Below are positions 7,830 through 13,786 of a stretch of 31,137 bases of DNA, in pieces (the first letter of the stretch is position 1; each line of letters begins with the position of its first letter). A model generated the notes under the pieces. That model saw nothing but the letters and a program-made list of their open reading frames with translations. It had not been told where the DNA came from and ran no database searches. Source of the DNA: a virus; IMG/VR virus record IMGVR_UViG_3300027754_000305, positions 1-31,137 of that record; one strand, 5' to 3'. The position numbers and the translations under genes are program-made.

Positions 7830-8396
7830 TTAGGAGAGGATTCCGTGGACGACCAGGGCGGCGTAGATGGCGCGCACGTCATCGCCGATCTTTTCCGCTT
7901 CAGCGGCCAGATTGGCGAGGGAGGCGGATGCAGCGGCGGCGGTGCCGTTGGTGCTCGTCATGCTGACGGCGGTGGCGATACGATTCTGAATCTTCGGGTC
8001 CACCCAGACTTTGGAGCTGTCAGCATCAATGCCGAGGCAGATGCCGGCTTCGACGTTGTTGGTGCCCGGGCTGGTGCCCACGCTGTTGTCATCTTCGATC
8101 CAGACGATCTTGCCGATGTGAGCATTGGTGATGGCGTTGGAGCCGTTCGTGACGGCCACGACATCGCGGCTGATCTTGACGCGAATGTCACCGGCGGCAC
8201 CGGAGGCATTGTCGGCGGTTTCCAGTGCGGTGCCGATGACCGTGAGGCCGGAGGCATCGGCGGCGGGCAGTGCGTGACCGCTGGAGTTGATGGCGACGAG
8301 TGCGCCAGCGTAGATGGTGGTGGCGGCTTTGACCGGGTGGTCAGTTTCAATTCCCTTGCGGAACGTGGGGAGGGTGGCGGCGGTAAGTGCGGACAT
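7830..8396 (-). CDS. Capsid decoration / head protein (DUF2190-like)
   Basis: This encodes 188 residues, rich in Ala, Thr, Ser and Gly. The segment ATTIYAGALVAINSSGHALP (residues 24-43), followed by VIGTALETADN and a glycine-rich turn, resembles the small beta-barrel capsid decoration proteins of the DUF2190 group. These bind the outside of the shell and stabilise the expanded head. The C-terminal 55 residues are Ala/Ser-rich and probably helical. It sits between the protease and capsid genes, as in D3112-like phages. Its start follows an A/C-rich leader. Confidence 0.7.
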   Translation of the reverse strand: MSALTAATLPTFRKGIETDHPVKAATTIYAGALVAINSSGHALPAADASGLTVIGTALETADNASGAAGDIRVKISRDVVAVTNGSNAITNAHIGKIVWIEDDNSVGTSPGTNNVEAGICLGIDADSSKVWVDPKIQNRIATAVSMTSTNGTAAAASASLANLAAEAEKIGDDVRAIYAALVVHGILS

Positions 8397-8430
8397 GGTA
8401 GTTTAGTTTTTGAGTGGTGTTTGAGGTGGA

Positions 8431-8952
8431 TTACTTGGCGGCTTGAGCGGCCTTGAAGGCCTTGAAGCGGTCCTCGGAGATTCCGAGCTGCTTCATGACG
8501 GTGATGTCTTCGGCGCTGAAGGTGGTCACGGTCTCCTGGGCGGCAGTGCCGACCTTGTGATCCGTGGGAACCGTGACGCCGAGGTTGGCGACGAGGCTGG
8601 AAAAGACTTCGATGGGCAGTTGCTCGATCTCCGCAGCGGAGAGCGGGATCACCTTGCCCTGGCGCGTGGCCTCGGCCACCAGATCCGCTCGGCGCTGGGC
8701 CGGGGTTGGGGCTCCGGTGCCGTCCTTGATGCTGGTGAGTTCCGCAGAGAGGAGCGTGAGTTTCTCCGCCAGTTCCGTCACCGTAGCAGACAGCGCTGCA
8801 ACATCGGGAGCGGCGGGAGTTTCCTCCTCCTTGGTTTCTTCGGCGGCGTCGCAATAATCGGAGGCGAGTGCAGCGATGGTTTCTTCGGTGGCATCGGCGG
8901 GCACAGTGACGCCAGCCTTGGTGAGCATTTTAGTGAGGAGTTCGAGGAGCAT
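8431..8952 (-). CDS. Possible internal-start scaffold (Mu Z-like)
   Basis: An in-frame ATG at 8952 within the protease gene begins MLLELLTKML and is preceded on the coding strand by an A/C-rich stretch (ACACCTGATAAAACC) like other leaders in this window. Starting here would give about 173 residues containing the Glu/Ala-rich helical scaffold region and the conserved C-terminus. In Mu the scaffold Z is produced from an internal start inside I. This is an inference by analogy; the ATG and its leader are what the sequence shows. Confidence 0.35.
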   Translation of the reverse strand: MLLELLTKMLTKAGVTVPADATEETIAALASDYCDAAEETKEEETPAAPDVAALSATVTELAEKLTLLSAELTSIKDGTGAPTPAQRRADLVAEATRQGKVIPLSAAEIEQLPIEVFSSLVANLGVTVPTDHKVGTAAQETVTTFSAEDITVMKQLGISEDRFKAFKAAQAAK

Positions 8953-9525
8953 GGTTTTATCAGGTGTTAGAAAGGTTCCGGTGTAGTTTGTTGAAGGATC
9001 GAGGGATGAAAAAAGCGTCACTCCGTCCATCTCGCCGGTGCGGCAGAGTGCGGTGGAGTGCAGGGCGGTCACCTGGCCGGAGGCATTGCGGACGACGGCA
9101 GGGGAAAGGTCTTCGTAGGATTTCCACTTGGCCTTGCCGGCATCCGTCCAGCGCAGGTCCTTGTAGATGATCCCCACATTCTCGCGGCACTCCGCCGAAG
9201 CGAACGCGGCCACCTCGCGGGGCTCCTGCGCCAGCCAGGCATCATAGGCCGCGCTGCCCACTTCATGCTGGCAGACGGTGTTATGGGAAAAGTCCAGGGC
9301 CAGCCGATCCCACCGGCGCTTCTGCTGCTCGGCAGCAAAGACCGCCAGCGTGTGGCCATCCACCGTTACCTTGCCGCGCCGTGTCTCCGTCGTGCCCCAG
9401 GGGCAGACCAGCAGTTCATTCGGCGGCTCCGTGGCGGAGGCATCCACCTGCGCAGCCGCAAAACACAGCACCTCCTCAGTCTTGTCAGACGAGGGGGTTG
9501 GCTTGGCGCGGGCAGGTTTGGGCAT
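8431..9525 (-). CDS. I: Mu gpI-like prohead protease with scaffold domain
   Basis: This encodes 364 residues. The start at 9525 is chosen because AAGGG lies about 8 bases upstream; an in-frame ATG at 9540 lacks this. The protease half contains RLALDFSHN (D78-H81), the Asp-x-x-His motif of the Mu I protease family. Residues after about 190 are Glu/Ala-rich helix and end with LGISEDRFKAFKAAQ, the typical scaffold tail. It processes and organises the prohead. It is the first gene of the leftward late operon and lies 38 bases beyond the putative late promoter. An internal start may give a free scaffold. Confidence 0.88.
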   Translation of the reverse strand: MPKPARAKPTPSSDKTEEVLCFAAAQVDASATEPPNELLVCPWGTTETRRGKVTVDGHTLAVFAAEQQKRRWDRLALDFSHNTVCQHEVGSAAYDAWLAQEPREVAAFASAECRENVGIIYKDLRWTDAGKAKWKSYEDLSPAVVRNASGQVTALHSTALCRTGEMDGVTLFSSLDPSTNYTGTFLTPDKTMLLELLTKMLTKAGVTVPADATEETIAALASDYCDAAEETKEEETPAAPDVAALSATVTELAEKLTLLSAELTSIKDGTGAPTPAQRRADLVAEATRQGKVIPLSAAEIEQLPIEVFSSLVANLGVTVPTDHKVGTAAQETVTTFSAEDITVMKQLGISEDRFKAFKAAQAAK

Positions 9526-9532
9526 CGCCCAC

Positions 9533-9549
9533 CCTTGCACGCCGCAAGG
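9533..9549. other. Short hairpin in protease leader
   Basis: CCTTGC at 9533-9538 pairs with GCAAGG at 9544-9549 across a 5-base loop. On the minus-strand transcript the 3' arm (GCAAGG with the following G) carries the AAGGG used as Shine-Dalgarno for the protease start at 9525, so folding would hide it. No U-run follows, so it is not a terminator. Confidence 0.4.
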
Positions 9550-9550
9550 C

Positions 9551-9841
9551 TTACCTGCATCTTAGGGGTGTATCGGAGTGCTTGGATTTGACCCTTTCCT
9601 GTCGTTTTGACGGCAAAGATTCCTTGGCACGCTTGATGCAGACACTGCATGGCCCACGTCCGCTGTTGCAGCGCTTGCACTTGCTGCAATCTTTGCATGC
9701 CAGGCAGGTGCCGTCGTGCGCGGGGCGGCAGACCATCTCGCGCTTGGGAACTGGCGCGGGTTTGGCTGGCCTGGGCTCGGTCGCAGGTGGTGCGGCCTGC
9801 GTTGCGCAGAGTAGCAACAGCAGTGAGCAGAGGCGGATCAT
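9551..9841 (-). CDS. Secreted cysteine-rich small protein
   Basis: This encodes 96 residues, starting at the ATG at 9841 that overlaps the upstream stop by one base; an ATG 11 codons earlier would spoil the signal peptide. MIRLCSLLLLLCATQA is a clear Sec signal, cleavable around residue 16. The mature part has a Pro-rich linker and then nine or more cysteines in short CxxC-type spacings (CLACKDCSKCKRC, CSVC), suggesting metal binding or disulfides, and ends basic. It is the third gene of the repressor operon, so it is probably made in lysogens. No family is recognised. The late promoter overlaps its 3' end. Confidence 0.7.
   Translation of the reverse strand: MIRLCSLLLLLCATQAAPPATEPRPAKPAPVPKREMVCRPAHDGTCLACKDCSKCKRCNSGRGPCSVCIKRAKESLPSKRQERVKSKHSDTPLRCR
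9564..9600 (-). promoter_or_regulatory. Putative phage late promoter (left arm)
   Basis: Read on the minus strand this 37-base element matches the one at 22535-22570 at about 32 of 37 columns with one gap. The shared blocks are AGGAAAGGGTCAA, AAGCAC and ATACACCCCT. The last block supplies a -10-like GATACA. It lies inside the 3' end of the Cys-rich gene and 38 bases upstream of the protease ATG. In Mu a late promoter also lies in front of I and needs an activator instead of a good -35; the missing -35 here fits that idea. Confidence 0.65.
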
Positions 9842-10323
9842 CAGAGGGAATAGGTATATCCGCAGCCTCGGCATTTACGATGGCCTTTGGTCGCTCCTAG
9901 CAGCCTACCAAGAAGAAAGAGCACTCCAAGAATTAACGCGACGCCGAATGCCTTTCCTCCATCAGAACCGGCAATCCCTCCTGCTCCCATGAGACAACCA
10001 CCCACCAGGAACAGCGGCACGGCCATGAAGATTAGAAAGAGACAGCCTAGTCCCTGCGCCGCATAATCATTGCGGCGGATCATGCGGAAGTCGGTTCCCT
10101 GGCACATGGGGCATACCGCCTGGCCCGCAGGACGGACCCCGCTGGCCGCCTCCGCCTGTCGTGCAAACTGTTCTAACGTTTGTTCCTCCGCCTCCGCAGC
10201 TTTACGTTGCCGGTGCTGTTCCTTCTTTAATTCCAGCGCCGCTTTGCGCTTCCGCTGCGCCTTTGTGGGCTTTCCCCAAAACGCGGTCCACATGCGCTGC
10301 CAGATGCTTGGTGCTTCGTTCAT
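9841..10323 (-). CDS. Membrane protein with split zinc ribbon
   Basis: This encodes 160 residues. An N-terminal basic coiled coil (residues 15-60) is followed by CPMC (71-74), then two hydrophobic segments (about 91-115 and 122-142), then CRGCGYTYSL at the C-terminus. The two CxxC pairs could together bind one zinc with the membrane hairpin between them. Its start overlaps the repressor stop in an ATGA arrangement, so it is co-translated with the repressor and probably expressed in lysogens. The function is unknown; a superinfection-exclusion or host-modifying role is a guess from its location. Confidence 0.72.
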   Translation of the reverse strand: MNEAPSIWQRMWTAFWGKPTKAQRKRKAALELKKEQHRQRKAAEAEEQTLEQFARQAEAASGVRPAGQAVCPMCQGTDFRMIRRNDYAAQGLGCLFLIFMAVPLFLVGGCLMGAGGIAGSDGGKAFGVALILGVLFLLGRLLGATKGHRKCRGCGYTYSL

Positions 10324-10838
10324 GTTTTCGGCTTGGGTTTGACTTTGAATTCAGGCGAGTCTTCAGCTACCTTCAGTTTTTCGACGCTAGAGGCGTCCCT
10401 ATCATTAGTGGACGCTGGTGGATTCTTCGCCAGCATATTATGCTGCAAAATTTTAAGCAATGTCACTGCTTGGTTCAACAGTTTGGTTCTTTCCTCTCCA
10501 CTGGCATCCTCTGCTTCGATAACTAAATCGGCCAAGAGCCTGGCCGCATTTTTTGGAAACATGGCGGCATGCCTAAGTGTTAAATCTTCGACCTTGTCAC
10601 GCTCTGGCCCGCCAAATTCTGAGCCGAGTAGCCATCCCACTGTGACTCCACATGACGCCGCAATGGAGTCAAGAACATCAGGCTTTGGAACGCGTCCTAG
10701 CTCATATCGGGCATAGCTCTGCTGCGCCATCCCCAACTTCTGTGCGAAGGCGCGCTGATTCAATGGACCACGCAGGGACCTTATGCGCTCGACAAAAATA
10801 ATCGCGCTTGACCCTTTTTCTTTGTTGACTGACTTCAT
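10320..10838 (-). CDS. XRE-family phage repressor (Mu c analogue)
   Basis: This encodes 172 residues from the ATG at 10838; the frame stays open further upstream but would then overlap the divergent small gene. The N-terminus holds a Cro/C1-type helix-turn-helix (about residues 26-52, RAFAQKLGMAQQSYARYELG), then GVTVGWLLGSEF, as in classic XRE regulators. The C-terminal half is helical, with a charged tail, and lacks the Ser-Lys autoprotease features of LexA/CI-type repressors. It diverges from a Ner-like gene across only 36 bases, the usual lysis-lysogeny switch layout. It probably represses the early promoter and is co-transcribed with two cargo genes. Confidence 0.85.
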   Translation of the reverse strand: MKSVNKEKGSSAIIFVERIRSLRGPLNQRAFAQKLGMAQQSYARYELGRVPKPDVLDSIAASCGVTVGWLLGSEFGGPERDKVEDLTLRHAAMFPKNAARLLADLVIEAEDASGEERTKLLNQAVTLLKILQHNMLAKNPPASTNDRDASSVEKLKVAEDSPEFKVKPKPKT

Positions 10839-10852
10839 TTCGGTGTCATAAT
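10825..10852 (+). promoter_or_regulatory. Putative early promoter (sigma-70 type)
   Basis: TTGACT at 10825-10830 and CATAAT at 10847-10852 are separated by 16 bases, giving an expected start point near 10859, just before the small HTH gene at 10875. The promoter lies over the 5' end of the divergent repressor gene, so the repressor or the Ner-like protein could act here. Confidence 0.55.
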
Positions 10853-10874
10853 CCTCGCGTAACTCGATACATCT

Positions 10875-11045
10875 ATGACCCATCCCAAAAAAAGCAAGCG
10901 GCGGAAGCCGACCATCACCCGAGCAGCCCAGGAGTTGGGTGTCACTCGGGTCCATCTCAGCTTCGTGATCCACGGACACCGCAGCAGCCGCAGTCTCTCT
11001 GCCCGCTATCAGGCCTGGCTCAAGCAGCAGGACGGCACGCCATAA
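10875..11045 (+). CDS. Small HTH protein, Ner-like early regulator
   Basis: This encodes 56 residues, very basic at the N-terminus (KKSKRRK), followed by a helix-turn-helix: ITRAAQELGVTRVHLSFVIHG (residues 14-34, here split across the two helices), then RSLSARYQAWLKQ. The size, HTH and position as first rightward gene opposite the repressor match Mu Ner, which turns down early and repressor transcription. It starts 36 bases from the repressor start and immediately downstream of a good sigma-70-like promoter. Ner homology at sequence level is not certain; a Cro-like role is the functional inference. Confidence 0.75.
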   Translation: MTHPKKSKRRKPTITRAAQELGVTRVHLSFVIHGHRSSRSLSARYQAWLKQQDGTP

Positions 11046-11113
11046 TTTCCCACCAAGGAACCCCTCTCCCCCAATACCAACACCACCAACAACAAACCCA
11101 CGACCAGACCCTT
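11046..11113 (+). promoter_or_regulatory. A/C-rich leader (representative)
   Basis: This 68-base interval between the Ner-like and ParB-like genes has few G residues near its 3' half and is made of CCAACA/CACCAACA words with no Shine-Dalgarno before the start. Comparable leaders precede starts at 12496, 12791, 12945, 15660, 18111, 23297, 24226 and 27849 on the plus strand and 4878, 5358 and 8396 on the minus strand. They look like unstructured translation-initiation leaders. Confidence 0.5.
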
Positions 11114-12124
11114 ATGACTCAAACAAACCCCGCCTCCACCACCAAATCCATCCCGCTCAGCGAAGACTCTCTCAAATGGCACCCTTTCCTTGAGGGCATT
11201 CCGCTGATGGCGGAAATTGGAAAATCCAAACCCCGTGGAGCGAATGTAAAAGACTTTGATGCAGATCGCAGCGAGGAACTGAGCGGCTTCGCTGAAGAAA
11301 CCGGCCAGGTGTGGGCGGCATTTCAACATGATGTCAGCGCCAATCTGGCGGAGCCCATCCTGGTCTGCCGTGGTCCAAAAGGAACCACTTACGTAGTTGA
11401 TGGCCGTGACCGGGTAACGGCCCTTCGTCTGGCTGGACATGAAACGGTGGCGGCAGAAGAGGTGGAACCGGAAGACGCAGAGAGGATCATCCGCAGCAAA
11501 ACCCTGCGCAAACATCTGACCAAGGGGGCGAGGGCCTACATGGCCGCTCTCCTAAACCCTTCGCTGGCAGGAAAAATGGCGGGGAATTCTTCCAATAAAC
11601 CGGGAAATTCAATTGTGAACGATTCACAATTGGTCTCCGAGGAGGCGGAAAGGGTGCCGGAATCGCATACCGCCCTGGCTGCCCAGTGGGGGTTTGACCG
11701 GGCACTTTTGAGCACCGCCTACAAGGTCATCGCCGCCCTGAAAGAGGAGCAGGAGATGATCGACTGCGACGAGACTTACAAGCCAAAGACCAAACCTCAT
11801 GAATTTGTAGTCAAGATCTTCGCTGGCACCGGCCTCGGTCAAATCATTCCTGGCCTCGCCGCCGTGCGCGCCGCCGCGCTGGGCAAAAAGCCGCCTGCCG
11901 ATCCTGACGCTACGCTCCTGGAGGAGAACGCCATTCTGAAAAGCTACCGGCGGATGAGTGCGGCAGTAGGCACCATTTTCAACCAGGCAAAAGGCTACAA
12001 CAAGCTCAGCAAAGAGCAACGCGCTGCCATACAAAATGCCACGGAGAAGGGACTCAAGGAAGCCCATGTCACCTTCAAAAACATGCTCGGCAAATGTCTG
12101 AAAGATATGGAGCTGCAGCCATGA
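11114..12124 (+). CDS. ParB-like N-terminal domain protein
   Basis: This encodes 336 residues. The region around residues 80-118 contains TYVVDGRDRVTALRLAG, the signature of the ParB/sulfiredoxin-like nuclease-fold domain (the DGxxRxxAxxxxG motif). The middle (about 165-215) holds a possible HTH, and the end is a helical, coiled-coil-like stretch. In phages such proteins serve as DNA-binding partition or regulatory factors or nucleases. It lies between the Ner-like and transposase genes, where Mu has none. A 68-base A/C-rich leader without Shine-Dalgarno precedes the start. It ends in an ATGA overlap with the next gene. Confidence 0.75.
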   Translation: MTQTNPASTTKSIPLSEDSLKWHPFLEGIPLMAEIGKSKPRGANVKDFDADRSEELSGFAEETGQVWAAFQHDVSANLAEPILVCRGPKGTTYVVDGRDRVTALRLAGHETVAAEEVEPEDAERIIRSKTLRKHLTKGARAYMAALLNPSLAGKMAGNSSNKPGNSIVNDSQLVSEEAERVPESHTALAAQWGFDRALLSTAYKVIAALKEEQEMIDCDETYKPKTKPHEFVVKIFAGTGLGQIIPGLAAVRAAALGKKPPADPDATLLEENAILKSYRRMSAAVGTIFNQAKGYNKLSKEQRAAIQNATEKGLKEAHVTFKNMLGKCLKDMELQP

Positions 12125-12453
12125 AAGTCGTCAAGCACATACGGAAGCCATGTGGCGCCGAGAGCGAGTTAATCCGTGAACTCCGAAAACTGGACATTGA
12201 TGCCGAGGTGGAAGTTTGGCCCGTGCGGAGACGTCTTGAAGCTGGGGTGGGGCTGGATACATGCATGCGGGTTTTGCTCCGTCTCTCAGGCAAACGTTTC
12301 CATTATTGGGACGTGCCCCGCTACACATTGATTTCAGAAATGTGGGAGCACAATGCCAGTCAAATCGGTGAAGACATTGAGCGCATCCTGGAAAAGGCCC
12401 GCGGAAAGGCCCGCCTCAAGCACGCGGCCAAACATCTCAACTTCGCCGCCTAG
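12121..12453 (+). CDS. Hypothetical early protein
   Basis: This encodes 110 residues. The ATG at 12121 overlaps the ParB-like stop, so it is translationally coupled; an in-frame ATG 27 bases earlier lies within that gene and is less likely. The protein is basic with helical ends (IGEDIERILEKARGKARLKH). It has no membrane segment or recognised motif. The coupling suggests that it works with, or is stoichiometric to, the ParB-like protein. No function can be assigned. Confidence 0.65.
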   Translation: MKVVKHIRKPCGAESELIRELRKLDIDAEVEVWPVRRRLEAGVGLDTCMRVLLRLSGKRFHYWDVPRYTLISEMWEHNASQIGEDIERILEKARGKARLKHAAKHLNFAA

Positions 12454-12495
12454 CCGCACCGGCAGTTTCAACCCCAAACCCAACACCCGCACACC

Positions 12496-12759
12496 ATGAG
12501 CATGACATCCACCGGCCTGAAGGCCTTTACCACCCACGGCGAGCCGCTGCACACCTGCCCGATCTGCCGCCGGGGGAATTTCACCGCCAGCGGACTGGCC
12601 CGCCACCGTTGCGCGGTGCGTCCGCCGCTCGTCCGCGAGTCCTCCGCCGGCACGTTCCGCTGCACGGTCTGCCACGAAATGAAATCCGACCGGCACGCCA
12701 ACACCAAGGTCTGCACCGGTTGCGCCAAAGCCAGTCCCATTAGCTGGCTGGCCCATTGA
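12496..12759 (+). CDS. Small double zinc-finger protein
   Basis: This encodes 87 residues with two cysteine/histidine clusters. The first, CPIC at residues 21-24 followed by HRC around 37-39, resembles a C2HC or C2H2 finger. The second, CTVC near 56 with VCTGC near 72-76, resembles a treble-clef ribbon. This is likely a zinc-stabilised nucleic-acid or protein-binding factor. An A/C-rich leader (CCCAAACCCAACACCC) precedes the start. The family is not recognised. It lies in the early operon among small regulators. Confidence 0.68.
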   Translation: MSMTSTGLKAFTTHGEPLHTCPICRRGNFTASGLARHRCAVRPPLVRESSAGTFRCTVCHEMKSDRHANTKVCTGCAKASPISWLAH

Positions 12760-12790
12760 TCCACCCCACACCCAACAGAACCCAACACCC

Positions 12791-12943
12791 ATGAAATTCA
12801 GTCCCTGCAACTACTACCTCATCGGCTGCCTCACCGGAGCCATCTACATGCTCATCTTTGTGATCCTCTCCGACCGCAAGCTCGAAGAAGGCAGCAAAGC
12901 CGCCCGCGCTCAAGCCCAACAAACAACCCAAACCCAACACTAA
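12791..12943 (+). CDS. Small single-pass membrane protein
   Basis: This encodes 50 residues: one hydrophobic segment (about residues 8-27, LIGCLTGAIYMLIFVIL region) followed by a charged, Gln-rich cytoplasmic-type tail. The start follows an A/C-rich leader (ACACCCAACAGAACCCAAC), and the stop is separated from the next ATG by one base. It has no recognised family. Its early-operon position is unusual for a membrane protein and might point to a role in superinfection exclusion or membrane anchoring, but this is speculative. Confidence 0.55.
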   Translation: MKFSPCNYYLIGCLTGAIYMLIFVILSDRKLEEGSKAARAQAQQTTQTQH

Positions 12944-12944
12944 C

Positions 12945-13505
12945 ATGACACCGATCGCAGACACAGACATGGGCTCCGCCCCATCCACTCCCGCCGCCCC
13001 TGGTCAATCCGAGCACCCTGTTATCAGCATGCTCAAGATGATGGGCAAGCCCGTCAGCTTCGCGTTCCTGAAAAAGAACCTCGCCCTGCGCGGCGTGGAC
13101 ACACAAGGAGCCATTCAATATGTGATGGCCCTCTGGCAGAAAAACACCATCGCTATGTGGCGTTATGACCTCATTGAAGGCGGCATTCGCCTGAGCGATG
13201 AAACGCTGATCAGCCTGGCGAATGAGAAGTCCGCCACGCCCGCCACCAATGGCCACATCAACCGCGGCGTGCGCGTCATCACGGAAAAGATGAGCATTCA
13301 GAAACCGCTCTCCCTCTCCCCCGGCACCCGCGCCAACCTGGGCGAAGTGCAGAAGGCCCTGGGCTTGCAGGATCTGGATGCCGCCGTCGTCGTCTGCGCT
13401 GCCCTGGGGGCCACACTGCTGGAATACCTGAATTCCAACGGCACCGACCGCTGGCTCACGCTGGTGGACCACGAAATGGAGCAACAGGTCTCCGTGCTTC
13501 TCTAA
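12945..13505 (+). CDS. Hypothetical early protein, possible winged helix
   Basis: This encodes 186 residues. After a disordered Pro/Ala-rich start, residues 25-80 (ISMLKMMGKPVSFAFLKKNL onward) look like a winged-helix domain with two strands ending MWRYDLIEGGIRLSD. The C-terminal part is helical with LQDLDAAVVVCAALGATLLEYL. It has no transmembrane topology strong enough to call. It is placed two genes before the transposase. The function is unknown; DNA binding is possible. Confidence 0.68.
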   Translation: MTPIADTDMGSAPSTPAAPGQSEHPVISMLKMMGKPVSFAFLKKNLALRGVDTQGAIQYVMALWQKNTIAMWRYDLIEGGIRLSDETLISLANEKSATPATNGHINRGVRVITEKMSIQKPLSLSPGTRANLGEVQKALGLQDLDAAVVVCAALGATLLEYLNSNGTDRWLTLVDHEMEQQVSVLL

Positions 13506-13537
13506 ACGATTTGTCACCAACAAAGCCCGCCCATCTT

Positions 13538-13777
13538 ATGCAATCACAGAATGACCAGATTCTCGCCCACCTCAGCAGTGGCGCGGCGCTCACCAGCCTT
13601 CAAGCCATTGAGTTGTATGGCTGCACGAGATTGGGCGGGCGCATTTACGACCTGCGCTCGCAGGGACACAAGATCGACTGCGAACTCATCGCCGTCCCTG
13701 CGCGCGGCGGGCGCACCGCCCACGTCGCCCGCTACACCATCCCCCGCCCTGCCCCCGTGCAGCTCGAACTCATCTAA
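13538..13777 (+). CDS. Small winged-helix DNA-binding protein (HTH_39-like)
   Basis: This encodes 79 residues from the ATG at 13538; a TTG 27 bases upstream is in frame but less likely. NDQILAHLSSGAALTSLQAI is followed by GGRIYDLRSQGHKIDCELI, the pattern of the short winged-helix domain found in many phage proteins (HTH_39 type), where the R-I-Y-D-L-R segment marks the recognition helix and the last strands form the wing. It lies 9 bases before the transposase gene and may be an accessory regulator or accessory DNA-binding factor for transposition. Confidence 0.72.
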   Translation: MQSQNDQILAHLSSGAALTSLQAIELYGCTRLGGRIYDLRSQGHKIDCELIAVPARGGRTAHVARYTIPRPAPVQLELI

Positions 13778-13786
13778 TAGCATCTC

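Noticed and set aside
9533-9549. Hairpin as an intrinsic terminator for the repressor operon
   Set aside because: The stem is only 6 bp and no U-run follows on the minus strand.
10839-10979. Upstream extension of the repressor to an ATG at 10979
   Set aside because: The extra 47 residues overlap the Ner-like gene and its promoter and look unlike an XRE N-terminus; the ATG at 10838 gives a normal one.
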